Source of the DNA: Enoplosus armatus
Taxonomy: Eukaryota; Chordata; Actinopteri; Centrarchiformes; Enoplosidae
Direction of reading: 5' to 3'
Length of the DNA stretch: 64,000 nucleotides
NCBI RefSeq assembly: GCF_043641665.1
Contig: NC_092190.1
Coordinates: 21,069,548-21,133,547 of the forward strand
Shown: piece by piece, positions 32,940-47,388 of the stretch
Position numbering within the stretch: position 1 is the first letter of the stretch
How the letters are laid out: each line of letters starts with the position of its first letter
Notes under the pieces: model-generated
Databases searched by the model: none
What the model was told of the DNA's origin: nothing
Seen by the model: the letters and a program-made list of their open reading frames with translations, nothing else
Made by a program: the position numbers and the translations under genes

Positions 32940-33235
32940 TGGTTTGTGGTGTAACAGTGCTGGCAACATACACATGCAACCCCAGAACAGTCATCACATT
33001 TTGATTCAAAATATTGTTAACCTCTGATTGGTGCATGTAAGTATGTGACATCACCTTTTTCCAACTGAGCCCCGCCCACTTCAAACCAGTGGCAAGGACA
33101 AAAACACAAATCTTTAAATTGAAATAACCAAAATGTTTCTATTTTTGGCAGAAAATCGTGTGTTCACGTTGGACCCCATCACTTACAGTGGGAAGCTGAT
33201 TGAGAGAATATGTTTTCGGGGCCTTTAATACCTTA
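32940..33235. mobile_element. Unclassified dispersed teleost repeat
   Basis: Segments GAGCCCCGCCCACTTCAAAC and TTGGACCCCATCACTTACAG then GTGGGAAGCTGATTGAGAGA resemble a repeat that I recall as frequent in percomorph introns. No coding capacity; class unknown. Confidence 0.45.
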
Positions 33236-33464
33236 ATCCAAAGGTTTTATCTTCTGTATGGCCACTTGAAGACGGGATCTTCTGAATACCCCTCCCATCA
33301 AAGCTCTGTGACGTGGGAATTGGGAGGGCTACACTGAACAATTTCTATAACTTTTCGGAACTGACAATCCGACATTCATGCTCACTTCACGTAGCGATTG
33401 GGCCAGGTGCCAAGAGAGAGTAGCATACCTTTAGGCTCAGCTGCAGTTTGACCTGAATGCTAAT

Positions 33465-33740
33465 AATAGTTTTCTAACATGCTCACAGGCAGGAACATTT
33501 AGCCTGTCAGATTGTCATGTTAACATTACATTTAGTATTGGTGGCATATGAGCATGCACTTAACGCTGTAGGTGCAGCTCAGGCTAACGAACATTAGTTT
33601 GGTATCCTGTCAAGAACTGAAGTGGACAAGTGGAAATTTGGATCTGTTGGTGGCACTAAATGAAAAAGTGATTATAATTCATGTCATCAATTGAATGACA
33701 ATCTAGCCAATTTGTGGAGATATTTCACCCTAAGGACAGC
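33465..33740. mobile_element. Dispersed repeat family B, copy 1
   Basis: Shows TTTCTAACATGCTCACAGGC, GCATGCACTTAACGC, GGTGCAGCTCAGGCTAACG, GTTGGTGGCACTAAATG and GGAGATATTTCACCC. These are ordered pieces of a very common teleost repeat. A second copy is at 43.9-44.17 kb. Confidence 0.6.
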
Positions 33741-36700
33741 GTTACTCCCATAAAGGACAGGGGCATATTTTCTGTTTCACTCTTTTGATTTTACCTCCAT
33801 CACGAGGGTCAGGTAGAGGTGTTAGTACCAGTAGGTGTCAATACATATCACATACGTAACACCCAGTTATGTATGTGATACATCAACTTCAGTTCCTTAG
33901 AGAACTGAACTGAGGAATGTTGTTCAATATTTCATTTCCAATGCTTCGAGCACCTCAAATGAAATTCCATTCACGTCCATTGTATTAGGCTGTAGGGACG
34001 AGAGAAAATGTGTTTTCTTTTATTTATATATAATTTGAGTGAACTGGCCCTTTAAAATACAAATTTAATGACTCTTTTCATTGCCAGAACATATAGTATT
34101 GAGGGATCTCCACATGTGGTCCCTACTCACAGTGACGTTAACACTGGTTCAGTGACTAACCTGGGTCAGACAAATGCGTTTTATAATCAAATTACCATCA
34201 GATTTGCAGTTTATCCAAACAGCTGCCAGCCTCTTCGAGGTGGCCCTGAGGATTCGAAGGCAATGCGCCTGCTTTGCATCCCGCCTGTGTTCATCAAATT
34301 AAGGCCATGGCAGAACTCACCTCCCACTCTCCACCACTGTCAACACACTCTGTTACAGGTAGATCGTAGTCAAAGCAACGTCTGGAAATAACATTTTAGG
34401 GCCTGGCGGGTCATCTGCTGTCTGTGCAGTCCATTCACACTCAAACATATTTTATTACGCTATGGCCAACCAAAGACGAAGTGATTAGACCTTTCACTTC
34501 AATTCTCTTCAACACAGCTTATGATTTTAAAGATGTGATCGCAGCATTAGATTATCCTGTGTCTGCATGCAAATTGCCAAATGGAAGACAGCTGAAGAGA
34601 ACAGCATCAGATTTGCTGGGACTGGTCTGTTCAGAGCATGTGGGAGTATGTTTCTCAAAGCAATAAATCAGATAATGCCCTCCAAACTCCAGTGTCTCCA
34701 AAGTTAATTACATGAGAAGTAACTGGATTTGAATCACCTCACAGTTTTTCATTTATTTATTTTCAGTCACACTAATGCTGTGGTCTGTAGGGATGGCAAT
34801 GTTGATCTGTCGGTAGATCAGTCTGCCACACTTGTCCAGACTGTACAAAATACGACATTCCATCCAATAGTTAGAGAGATTATTTCAGACGTCCATGAAC
34901 CACAGAGGATGAATCTTATGGACCTTAATACGCAGGAGTAGTACCTAACTGGCCAAAAACACAGAATAAGAAGGACAATAAGATTTTTATTTTTATTTTT
35001 TTATTTGGATCAAGAAATCTCAGGATCAGGTCTGGGCTACTTGTGTTGCCCTCGTCTTCTTGTCTCGCTCCTTGTCAATCCTGAAAGATGTGACTTCACT
35101 TTTAGATAGAAATACCACACCAGTAGTTAAAAAATGTAGCTGTAGAAAAGCTGTAAAAGCTGTAGTTTCAAGTTTCCCCATCTTTTTTTTTTACTTTCTG
35201 ATGACGTGGTGCAGGTCTGTCATCATCTCAGCTTGCTAGTAAACCTGTCGTAGTTGTTTGGTAATCGTCAACGCTATTTAAATCTGTCTTGTGTAACTTG
35301 ACTTGGCCTGAGTAAGTGTGCTGCATGTATGTATTACACGTACATAATGTATGCATGAGTGTCATGCGACTATTTCAGTATGAAAAGAATATTCAGGAAA
35401 TCAGCGGAGCAGGACAGAGCAGCCAGCAGCGCTGGTCAGGCAGAAGATAAGGGCCAGCTTGACACTGGTAGGGATGTACACACACGGGTATGTAGAATCC
35501 TGACAGCTCCAGATTTCTCTTTAGCAAACACTTTTTTGATTTCCTTGATAATATGCTAAGACGAAGATGGTGATCGAGGTAAACATTACACCTGTTTAAC
35601 ATCAGCACACTAACTTTGTCATTGTGAGCATGACATGGATGTGGTTCACATTCTGAGGATAGCATCTGGCCTAAATCAACAGTACAGCTTCGCTGAGCCA
35701 GCATGGTTGTCAGTTTCATTTCTCACGTCATCTGCAATTTAGGTTTCATTTTAAATCGGTTGGTTTAGTGAATGATAATGAGAAATGTACTGCAGTACGC
35801 TGACTAGTGTCTCCACTAATACAAAAAATTAAAGATAATAATAATAATGATAAAGCAGAGTGGATTGAACCATAGACTTACCTTCTCCCTCTTCTCCCTA
35901 TGTGTAGTCTAAGAGATGAAACTGTCCATTATGATACCTTTCCTTTGTTTCTTATTATCAGCAGAAAAAATCACTACCCACAGTTGCACACATATCCGCT
36001 TCAACACTTCACTTTATTGAACCAGGTGGTTGGAAAAGAGGACAATCCCCAGTGAAACATGATAAAGATTTGGTCTTCCCGTTTCTCAGAGACCATGGTG
36101 ATTACTCCTAAGTGTTGCTGTGACAGTGGTATTGATTTACCCTGATATTCATCATCCAATCACCTCTGTGCTTCATGCAAGCTGGACCAGCTCAACTCCT
36201 TTAAGGATGTTAACAAAGGAGGGAGAGGAGCTATTTTTAGATGTCCTGCTTGCACAGCTAAAGGGCATCTAAAGGACATGCAGCATGATTGTTTTGTGTG
36301 TATCCAAAATTACAATTATTATTGCATTTTTACACTTTAAAACTCACTCAAGATCTTCCTATCATGAAATATGCCCATAAAAGAGAAGATATTCTGACAG
36401 AATTCTTCTATTCACCACTTTCCTGGCACATTTTCCACAGCTATGAGACCATGGCCAAAAGGAAATTGAGCAAAAATAAATATGTTCATAAAATCCATGT
36501 ATTGCCACAAACCCTTCAAATGACCACTTTCCTTAGAAATATTTCCACAACAGCAAAGCCACAGCCGGCAGAAAATCGAAAGCAGAATGCTATATTAGAC
36601 ATGTGGTGCAACAAAGCTCAAGCTTGAAGTTGATTACTTCTTAAATGTTTGTCACTTCATGTGCGGTGGCTGCACTCTATAGGTTAGATGAATGGTCACC

Positions 36701-39700
36701 CAGACAATAAGCCACAACGTGGTTGTGAGTCTTCAATACTTCAAACCTTCATCCCTGCCGGTGACTGGATTCTCAGCTCTGGAGAAGATGATGCTCAGCA
36801 GATGCTTGAAATCTTATTACCTGGAGAGAGTGCTCTTGAAATAGTAATTCAATCTGAAAGGCTTCTATCTGAAATCTGTAATGCTTTGGTATCATGTCTG
36901 CTAGGAACTCTTCAGTATGCGTAGTATGTATTGAGAACAGACGGACACAATTGTTGCTACAATCGGTAAGAGTGGTGCAGTGTCTTGAGACATGGCTCAT
37001 GCAAAAATAATGATGAGAGCACACATCAGCAAGAATACCAACTGCAGCACAGACAAGATTACTTCTGTTTCTTCTTCCGAATGAAATGCAATTTTGCCAT
37101 CTGTTGTCCAAAAACTTTTAAAAACACATCAGTGAGACACACCACTGCATGGGGTGACATGTTTTTTAATCCCAAATATGCCGTCCTAACACTCACTAGC
37201 TCTTTGAGTGAGTCCGTGGCTGAAAATAGTCCCTAACAAATGCACTTTTTACTCCTAAAAACTACAATGCCCAGCTGTTTCAGGAAGTTGCTTTTTTCAG
37301 AACTATGTATTTGGTTTTGAAGATTTACGTCTTCAGTAGTATTGAGAGACAGACTAACACATTGGTTTTCGTTTCATGCGATTTGTTGACGCCAGCCTTG
37401 TCCTTTAAAACTGCAAAGAAAGTACTTTCTTATTAACAACAGGTCAAATGATCGCTCGTAGTTCACTCAACTGAGTCTGCAGTTCCCCACAGGTCACACG
37501 TCATCATCATCATCATCACCATGTCACCAGAAGCACGACGCCAGTGTCTCTGCTGGATGTCTGTTAATAGACAACTCTTTGTCAACACATTCACCACAAC
37601 AGCTTTATAAGGTGATCACGTGTCAGTTATTTTAAACGAATGCTGCTTTAAATTGTGGCATCTTCGGTTTATGTGTCATCATTGCAACCCCCAGCAGTCA
37701 ACAGAAACATCTGAGCCACAACAGGAGCGAATATATATATATATATATATATATATTTTAACGACACTCATTTTGCTACCCAATTAAAGCGTGTGATGCA
37801 TCGCGAGGGGTTCGTCAGTTTGGAACACTTCCATCCAGTGCAGCACCTGCAGCTGACCCCTTTCTCTGCCCCATTTGGCATGTGGCCCACCATTTCAAAA
37901 GAGTGAAACCAAGGGATTTGTGTCACAACAAACCCGCTGTGGAGTTTCTTGATTATAGGAAGATCAATCTTATAATACACACGGGAGGATTTATCGAGCG
38001 GGCCCCTCAGCCTTGAAGATAAACAGAGGGACGAGCTCTTACCTAGTACCAAGTTCTAACCAATAAAGAACTGAGGCAGGAAACAGGAGATATGTCTGCG
38101 CTGCCCTGTTTTCCCTCTGGGAAGATGAGCCGCTTGTGATACCTGCATATGTCAGCCGTTGGCCCCTGCTGCGTCTGTGGAGATTGTTCAGCACTGAGTG
38201 GAATTAAACACACCTACAGTATCAGACTTTACCTCTATTTTGGTGCAGGAGAGCAAAAAAGAAAGAAAGAAAGAAAGAAGAACCTGCAGTAAGTCATTTT
38301 GCTCATTTCACTTACTTTCTTACTGACTGAAAAAATAATGAGAGCATGGGGAACTTTTCAGGATGTCTCACCTTAATAAGTCTGTATTGTTGCCATGGGT
38401 AAGCCTCTTCACCGTCCAATTATAGCAAAGTACAAAACAAGAAAACAGCGCTTCTGGATTACTGAGTGCTGTACAATGCATGGTGAAATAGATTATAAAC
38501 ACTGTTGACAAATCCATTTCCAAATAAGGTGAACATTGGTAATACTGGGAACTGTGAAAGAAACGGGGCTCATGGGAAAAGCATAAAACTTCTATTTACA
38601 AAGCCTTGGAAGCTTATTGTCCCTTTTGTATCTGCCCTGGAAAAAGATGCACAGACTCTTGTCCTGGTTACTGAATTGTGGAGTTGATGCTATAAACAGT
38701 CCAATCTCCAAGTGGAATTATTTATAGCGGGTTGTACTGCCTTCATGGCTTCCAGTCTCTCTCTGTTATCTGATGGCCTGATCAGACTAGGGACATAATG
38801 GCAATGTCCTCACTAAATCACTTGGAAGAAGGCCAAATTAAAAATGATTTAAAAAATGTTAAACTTACCCTTTGAGATTTGATTCAGTATTGCAGAGTGT
38901 TAATGTATCAGTGCCAGCATGACAGGGGTGGGAAATGACAAGCAAGTACTGTTGATCGCCTCATTTTTTTGTTGTTGGAAGATCTCTATCTCTATTTAAA
39001 CAAGCAAAAAAGTGAAATTCATTTTCCCTTCCTCTCAGACCATCATGACCGCCAGAAGAATTCACTTCACTCGTCTTCCTGAAAGGAGGTCCCCCCACCA
39101 CTTGATACATCATACCTAGTCTCGCATAGCCAGACCTGGCCAGGTTCTTTAAACTGATCACAATCGGGTGGCGCTAAGCCCAGAATGCAGCGACGGTGCC
39201 CTTGCAAAATAGTGTCCGAGAGGAACTTGTTTTGGTGGAACATTTGCACGTGGGGAGGTGAGCCCTGGCATTAAAATGGCTAAATCCCTGCAAAAGAAAA
39301 TGTCATATAAAATAGTAAACGACATATGTAAGCTATGTGATTTTGCAACTTTTACTGTTAAAAAAGACAAACATAACTTGATCATCAGTGTCCTAGAGGT
39401 CAAGCCTACCTATACTTTAGGTCTGGAGGAGCTCACTGGACCCATTAAAATCACAGACGATCCAACTCTTTGTCAAAACTTGCCATTTTCAGCATGCAGG
39501 CTGCTCGCGCGGAGGTTGATGATGTTGCTGTTTCATGTACCGACGGGGACTTTGAAAACAGTAACTCGCAGATAGCAGAAGGGGAGGAGAATGGCAACTG
39601 AAATAATTGCCAGACTCATCCCAGCAGCCTACATCCAGTGAGTCAGATTACATCATACCATACAGACATATCAAGTCATGTCTAGGAATGAAAAAGGGAG

Positions 39701-40485
39701 GGTAGGGTTAAATTGGCACTGAGGAGAGTAAAAGTAGAATGAGCAGAATGCCAATGTTTGAGCTATTGAAGTCATATGATTGTAAAGTGGGTATCATAAA
39801 ACATATCTGTCTGATAAAAAGAACAGGTTGAATCATTAACAGTCTTTGTGCTGAATAATGCCAAATCCGAAAGGGAACCTGGGAGAGATTTGATAGAATA
39901 GAGAAAGGGCTGAGTAGGAAGAAAAACAGCACACACGTGGGTAATGTGGACACGAACCACTGTGTAACATTCTGACAGTTACAGTGCAGCTTTGTTGTGC
40001 ATAATTGCAATATTAGAAGAATATCCATCATCACATGCCTGTAAAATAGTCCCTAAACTGACAATGTTTCATAACACTCATCTGCCAGCTTCCTTCCCAA
40101 AGCCCTAAGAACTGTTAGTATTCAGTGGGTAGATGGGATGGATTCAAGTCACTGTTTATACAATTTATTCACCATCAACTCATGTAATGTGACATTTTAT
40201 TGCATATGAATACAGGTTATTCAAAGTCTGCCTGATGGTGGAACTGCAGGAAAGATTTTCCTCCTCGTGGCTCCTGGCTTGAGCGTACGTTTCAACCAGC
40301 ACAACTTGTAGTGTATGTGGGAAGCCACATCCTTAGTGCTGCACTCGAAACTTCCACTGCATCACTTGAAACTCCTGTAGGTTTTCATACACTGCTAAGT
40401 GCCCTAAAAACCGCTGAACTGAATGTAGATGATGGTGCTATTTCAGAAAGGAGGCTAAGAAAAGCTGGACTTTTCCGAATTTCCA
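33741..40485. other. Intergenic, no gene seen
   Basis: AT-rich with an (AT)n run at 37730-37757, a short GAAA run near 38261 and an ATC triplet near 37500. Open frames are short and without family similarity. Confidence 0.5.
37730..37757. repeat. (AT)n microsatellite
   Basis: About 13-14 AT units. Confidence 0.9.
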
Positions 40486-40620
40486 AATACTGCATCCATC
40501 CATTCTCTGAACCTCTTATCCTGTTCAGGGTCACAGGAGGCTGGAGCCATTTCCAGTCTATTAAAGGGCTAACACACATAGACAAATGCATTCTCTTATT
40601 CACACCACAGTGTACCTAAA
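40486..40620 (+). mobile_element. LINE/SINE tail fragment (teleost CATCCATCCATTCTCT type)
   Basis: CATCCATCCATTCTCTGAAC, CTCTTATCCTGTTCAGGGTC, ACAGGAGGCTGGAGCC, AGTCTATTAAAGGGCTAACA, CACATAGACAAATGCATTCT and TATTCACACC follow the order of a well-known fish retroposon 3' region. Truncated; class from memory. Confidence 0.65.
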
Positions 40621-43600
40621 ATGTGTTTGGACTATTTTACAGGTCTAACAGCGAGATACAACTTCGGACCTTGGTTGGGTTGGGTCACAATAAAAGTTCA
40701 GCCAGGGTCTGTTTGAGACCACATACTGAAGAAATGACAAAGGACAAAAGGAGTTATTTGTGTATTTACAAATGCATAAACATTTACAACATTTATCCTT
40801 ATATGAGCTTAAAACATTACTATTGTGTGTTACAAAGCAATAACTAATTGTTAAAATAGTATTAATGTAGTATACTAAAATTGCACTATATTTGAGTACA
40901 CTTTCTATATTAACTCTGATGTTAAACAGTGACACTGAATTACCATTGAGACTCATGCCAGTAGGCTTTTAGGGGAGCCAGTTAAATTAACCCTGAAACT
41001 AGTGTGCTCAGTTAAATGGTGTGGGAAGAGGATCCAGGCTTTTGCTCACATTGTGAGTGTGAATAACAACAATCCCATGTCCAATATTAAGTGGTTTGTG
41101 GTCCTAATTTGGTACAGATTCGAGGTCTCTTTGACCTTCTGGATGTTTATTCTTCACCCAAATTCAGGTAGTATATGATGCTTGTGTGAGTTTATGTGCT
41201 GGGAGGCTGCCAATAGATTTATATAGCAGAGTTGGTGAGAGCCACTGGGACTCAACCACATGGAGCAGAGAGCCACAAAAAATGACCTGAAAGCTCCAAA
41301 TTAAGCATCAGCTTTGACTCTCAATTCTCAGCAGGATCAGCAGAACCAGCAACCCTTTTACACAGGGAGGCATTTCATTCAATGCTACAAAAATAAAATA
41401 AATATGCTCTTTAATGGATTTAGGGGAAAAATTACACTCCAGCAACAGTAGCAATGTTACTGAGGATAGTCTGTCAAACACATTCATTAGCCCTCATCCT
41501 CAAAGCCTTTCTCTTGTATGTACGTTAAAAACATACTGTCTGATCTTACATATTCCCTCATTATACTTCTTTATTTGGACTAACTAGCTCTCTGCAATCT
41601 AAGGACAATGATGCTGCGTCAACGGTTGAGGATGCCGACTCTTTGTCTGGGTCAAACCTTAACCTCAATCTTTCAGCACGATATCGAGTCCTGTAAGTAG
41701 CCATCAAGTTAATATGCAAGACCGCTTTTTTTAAAGTGAGTCAACTGGAAACATTAACAAGTCAGCTGTAGACTGTTTTCAAACAATGCTAATGTTAGCT
41801 AAGTAATTAGCTAACTAGCTACAGCCAATAAAATCTGCCAGCAACAGTTCATTTCAGCCAGAAAAATTGACAGTTGCCAGCTAGAAATGAGATTGTCTGC
41901 TTCTGTCTGAAATCATAGACCCATTGTTTCCGAGATTACTAATTTCGATGGTAAATCTGCCGTTTTCATTGTTAACTGCAAGAATGGAAAGCTTGACGGG
42001 TGTAGCAACAGTAGCTACAGGAGGGGGGCCTGGGCGAAGTGAACGGTTGATTACGCAAATGAGCTTTTGAAAACCGGAGCAGGTCTTGGTCAGTAACAGA
42101 TTAAGTAGAACATGTGGGGAAACAGGCCCTGATTTCTTCTCAAAGACTTTATGGAAATGAGGCAGCTGTCCATGATAATGCACTTGGATGAGATTCTGCA
42201 TGCTGCTCGTGGGAAGCCAGCTCTGATAGTTTGCTACTGTATCATACCAGTCTGGAGCATCGTAGCTGATGCTCTCCACACCAACTCCATCAATCATTCA
42301 GAAAGCACATCAGCTCTAACCCCGGTTATTTTGGTTGCCGTGCAGGGGGTCAGTATTAGTGCTGCTGTAAATGGACTGGTGCAGCAGAGGCAATGACAAT
42401 GCAACGATAAACAACATCAATTAACGTCCTATTCTGCTAGTCCTCATCTTCTCTCCTAATCTCCAAATCCAGTTCATTTCGGAGAACAAATACAGTGTGT
42501 AAAAGATTTAGCATTCACCTCTTCTGGGATAAAAAAAAAAAAAAGTTTAACAAACAGTCAATAAGCATTTTAATCAGCAAAGGTCTTTTGGCGATGGATT
42601 TCATGTCTCAGGCTGGGTAATACATAAAGCTCCACTGAAGCTCAGTGCTAATGTGCCCACTTTTGGAGACTGCAGTGAAAGTATTCTCTAATGTGAAGAG
42701 GGATGCTGAGTATCTGTAATGAAGTTTGTGCACAGAATTCTTTCTGCAGGGTATAGACATCCCACCATTTTGTGCTGTGCTGTTTAAATTCTGCTCATTC
42801 AACACACACTCAATTAACCTGGACTTTGTTGCAATACACCCACCATGCACAATCTAACTTTCTTTAACCTAGGTGTAAATCCATTTTGCACTAGGTCAAT
42901 AAATGATATATAAACCCACTGATTAAGGAGGAGAAGCTAGAGGCAGCCCTCCCCGCCTCACCTTTCCTCCCTGACAGCCTTTCACGTCAACCTGCCACAG
43001 GTTTAAAAAGTCATGTCACGTTCTTGCGTTACAGAACAGGAAGTGATGATGGTTGCTGCTGGAGGAGCTCAGTTTTTCACATAGGGTAACGCCACTTCCT
43101 TGGCAGTCTAATTACAGTGTCAGGAAAACTTTCCTTCGGGCACATCCACAGTCTGAGGTGGAGTTCTGGAAGTTAAAGACAGCTAACAGACACTTCTCAT
43201 CACAAGGCGATATTTTACCACTGGCAGTGGGCAGCAGATTGGTTTTGACAGACCATCAACTCCACTGACGAAATGGGTTTTCTTCAATGATCAATTATAT
43301 GATAGTAAATTGAACTGATACTGTGCTACTGACACAAACAAAGTAAAGACAAAAGTCTACAGCTATGCTAGCGGCTCTGTGAGGCTGCACTTATCCTTAG
43401 GTTATTGTAATTACCAGTTCCTGACTTGTAAGTAACGTTAATGTCAACATCCGAGTCAGATTTTTCAGAAAGCTTCGAAATATTCAATTTGGTGTTTAAT
43501 AAAACAGAAGTGCCTAAAAACCACACAAATATGGATGCGCCATCCCGTCATTCTTCATCCCTGCCTTTTGTTGGCGCATCGCTGCATTTTTTGACCTGTA

Positions 43601-43880
43601 GATGAGTCCAGTAGTGTGAAACCGTTAGCAGGAATGTGTATCGTGCACAGCTGGGACGCAGAGAAACAGCTTCATTGCACTACTAGAGGTCAAAACCTCC
43701 ACGGGGAACCTTTAAACCCATATTTTAAAAGGACAAAGCTCTATATTGTCAATGTATATGTATGTATAATGTATGTCTGCAGTCATACCATCATCTTGAA
43801 CTGTCCAATGACGTGAACGCTAGCAGGTCTTAAACGTGGGGAACTTTCCCCGTCTCTACCATCCATCCCATATGACGTGA
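40621..43880. other. Intergenic, no gene seen
   Basis: A 138-codon open frame on the minus strand (41881-42297) has no recognisable domain, and the neighbourhood contains TTAGCTAAGTAATTAGCTAA-like repeat sequence near 41800. Confidence 0.45.
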
Positions 43881-43889
43881 ATGCGACAT

Positions 43890-44170
43890 GAGGCACAGCT
43901 GTACCTCGTTAGCACGCTGATGTTTTGCAGGGAAGGTTTACCATGGTGCCCATCTTTAGCCTGTTAGCAAGCTAACATTTGCTGCCAAAAGTCAAGAGAT
44001 CAACAAAACAATTAGTATTCATCCTGGGGTCCATAAAAATCTGCACCACATATCATGGTTTTCTATCCAATAGCCTGAGCTATTCTTGGCCAGTGGCGAA
44101 GGGGCGGACCGATGGACTGACACTGCCGTCTGAACGGTAGGTCCCTCTGCTAGCGTGAAAATCTTAAATA
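43890..44170. mobile_element. Dispersed repeat family B, copy 2
   Basis: TTAGCCTGTTAGCAAGCTAA, CATTTGCTGCC, AAAGTCAAGAGATCAACAAA, ATTCATCCTGGGG, TCTGCACCACATATCATGGT and the end TCTGCTAGCGTGAAAATC match the same teleost repeat family as 33.47-33.74 kb. Diverged. Confidence 0.55.
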
Positions 44171-46430
44171 TTCTGGATGAATTTTGGCCAGGCAAGTCTT
44201 AGTTTGTGAATTAAAGCTTGGTATGTTATTATGATGTTTGTCTCGATTTTTCTTATACGCATGCACGCAAAGCCCAACAGGTGCTAATATCAAATATGCC
44301 GTCCAATATCCCTTTTCTCAATTCACTAGAATTTCCATGGTTACATGTCTTGCATTTAAAGCCACAAGACTTACAAAAGTTGTACAAAGCTGCATGCTAA
44401 GCTTTAGTACTAGTCTTTTTACTTTTTACTTGAATTAAATCAAATCCAGTAGCTATCCAGAGGCAGTAATCTTTTACCAAAAACTAGATGGAAAGTTTAA
44501 AAAGCTCTGAAAACTCATGTGAAGAACAGTGGAGATATTGTAGAAAGCCTCTGAATCCTCCTTTAACGTCGGTACAGTTTAGTCCTGATGTAATGTCCTG
44601 CAATGTCTCCCCTAGAAAGAGTAACACAATGAATGGCTTTCTTCCTGACTTTATAAACTTTATTATCTTCCAATAATATTCCACGGCATGTCAGTATACC
44701 TCAATGCTGATGTCATCATTATTAATGGCAAGTCATGCACCTGTCTCTCCGGGCAAGGGCTTATTCACCGTACGACATTGTCTATCACTTTGCAATGTTT
44801 CCTGTCTTACATGCTCACATCACTTTGTTGCCTCTGGTCCATCTTGTGTATTTTGAAAGAGAGCACAGCTGCAAAGCCTTACGTTTAATCTGTTCCACTC
44901 GCCACAGACGTCACCTGGCAGACTGTCGTCTCTCCCAAAATGGCTTAGACCAATTACCACAAGATTACTCATCATTGTTTAGAGTATTTTGAGATATGTA
45001 TTTCTGATATCGTTAAAAGTTTAGAAATCAATTCACAAGTTTTAAAGGAGTTTTGTGGTACGACTGCATTGGTGCTGCCTTTTATTGCTTTAATGGATGT
45101 TATAGCACTAAATCATGTGTAACCTTTGTGGGGTTTTAAAAACTGACACTGATGCCGATATCTTTTATGTCAGCAAACTATTAGATTTCAACCTGCATCT
45201 GTCTTTTCATCTGTCTGTGAAGCTTTAACCCACAACTCGCAAGAAATGTTGAGTTCATGTTTGTGTAAAAGGAAGAGAACATAGGTTTTTGTGACCTTAT
45301 GAAATACACCGTCAGATCAAACATGGCAGAGGTCTATACTCTATTGAACGCTTTTTTATTTAAGCTTGAGGACACCTATAGGCAATATATTAATGTTGAT
45401 ATTGATTTTTATTAAATTGTATTATTTATGTAGCAACATTTCTTAGCACTCAGTCCTTTAAGACAGAGCAAACTGTTATTTCACTGGTAATAAATGGGAA
45501 AGATGTCCAATGGAAAAGATGGCCAGAACGAGCAAAATGAAAAACATTGCAACAGAATAATCTCCTTGCGTTATTATTAAACTAGGCGGCATTGTGAGTA
45601 GAAAAACAAGAGGAAGTCAATCTGTTCTGTTACAAGATTAATGGAAGAAAGCAGCCAGGGATGGAGCAGAGAGCAGGCACAGATTTCCAGGGTGAAAGTG
45701 AGCAGATTTCCAAAATAGTCCCAGTAGATGCAGCTATTTATGTAGAGAAATGAACCATTACTGTATCTAATTTGTGGCAAATTGATCCTGGAGACTCAGG
45801 CTGTCATCCGTCCTCCTTGCTTGTGTGTTTAGACTCCGATTCATACTTTGTCAGAGGGGAATAGAGCTGGGAGGACAAATGTGTCAGCTCGTTGCCTCTC
45901 TGAGGCCCCTGTCACACAAGAGCTATGATGGTGAAGAAGCCAGCCGAGGAAGGATTCACTCACGTTTTGGCGACAGGAAGCTCTGCAGGCGGACATCACT
46001 GAGGAAGCCCAGCTTGAGGTGCAACCAGAAGGACGTAATAAAGTGAAGCAGGGCGCAACTCCTACTCTAAAAAACAAATGAAAGATAACAGAAAACACAG
46101 GAGGAAAGTGTTTTAAAATAGACAAGAAATATAGAATAATTAACATGAGTAGAGAATGTTTTACTTATAATTTTAGTTTGGACCAGTTTGATTTATAAAT
46201 TTATGTCTCAATCTCTTCTAAAATGTGAGTCTATATCTGTTCAGTAGGGGTCACTAACTACATGTATGGCCAACCAGAGCAGGACTCCACATGTTGCACG
46301 CAATCTTACCCTCAAACACATAAACCATCAAACCATAAGAGGTGAATTCATTTAGCACTTTCTGGTTGGTGTACAAAGGTACAAATAAGTAGTCAATAAA
46401 GACACCTATAGAACTGATATCACTAACATT
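44171..46430. other. Intergenic, no gene seen
   Basis: No exon with recognisable similarity, and no clear repeat noticed. Confidence 0.45.
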
Positions 46431-46439
46431 AATGCCATA

Positions 46440-46515
46440 AGAGCTGCTGCTGTCACTATACTACCACTATCACTACTACTACTACCACTACTACTACTAC
46501 TATGATCACTACTAC
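46440..46515. repeat. Imperfect (CTA/CAC)n triplet repeat
   Basis: Series of ACTACTACTACCACTACTAC units with ATCACT interruptions. Confidence 0.7.
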
Positions 46516-46804
46516 TGATCATACAAGTATAGATTCATATTCAAGTCATGTTCCCCAATGTCAGACTTGGAGGTTAAATGCCATTTCTTATCAACATGCT
46601 AATCTGTTAATGAATGGGATCATTAATGGCTAACTAAAAGTTTTGTGTGTCTGTTGACCTGACATTGCCTTATCACCATCTAGTGGTAGAAATCCATTGA
46701 TGCAAGTGTTTGGTTTGGTTTTACACACCATCCAGCCTACAGAGAAAATGAATGTGTTAGTATTGTGAGTATTGATCCAGCAATGACAGCTGGAATACAT
46801 AAAC

Positions 46805-46965
46805 TTTCAGTGGTGGAAAGAAACATTTAAGTGCTGTACTTAAGTACCTTTTTCATGTACTTTACCTAATTTTTTTCATATAATGTTCATTTAAATGACT
46901 ACTACTAACATTTGAGAAGCAAATATTGTACTTTTGACTAAACTGCTTTTATCTGAAGGATATAG
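46805..46965. mobile_element. Dispersed teleost repeat fragment (TACTTAAGTACC type)
   Basis: GTGGAAAGAAACATTTAAGT, GCTGTACTTAAGTACCTTTT and TATTGTACTTTTGACTAAAC match the frequent fish repeat that also contributes to 9.06 kb in reverse orientation. Confidence 0.55.
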
Positions 46966-46984
46966 TAAAAAAAAAAAAAAAAAA

Positions 46985-47061
46985 GATAGATAGTCTATCT
47001 AGATAGATAGATACATAGATAGACAGATAGATAGATGGATGGATGGATGGATGGATGGATG

Positions 47062-47104
<43 letters not shown>

Positions 47105-47108
47105 GGAC

Positions 47109-47176
<68 letters not shown>

Positions 47177-47177
47177 G

Positions 47178-47212
<35 letters not shown>

Positions 47213-47213
47213 G

Positions 47214-47260
<47 letters not shown>

Positions 47261-47292
47261 GGATAGATAGATAGATAGATGGACAGATGGAC

Positions 47293-47336
<44 letters not shown>

Positions 47337-47348
47337 GGACAGATAGAC

Positions 47349-47388
<40 letters not shown>

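Larger units (their letters stand above)
28586..33400. other. Intergenic, no gene seen
   Basis: Holds a partial MITE at 30.2 kb, an open but unidentified stretch at 29.19-29.42 kb, and a teleost-type repeat at about 32.94-33.23 kb. No supported exon. Confidence 0.5.

Noticed and set aside
41881..42297. 138-codon minus-strand frame
   Set aside because: No recognisable motif, no splice context and ordinary composition; a chance open frame is likely.
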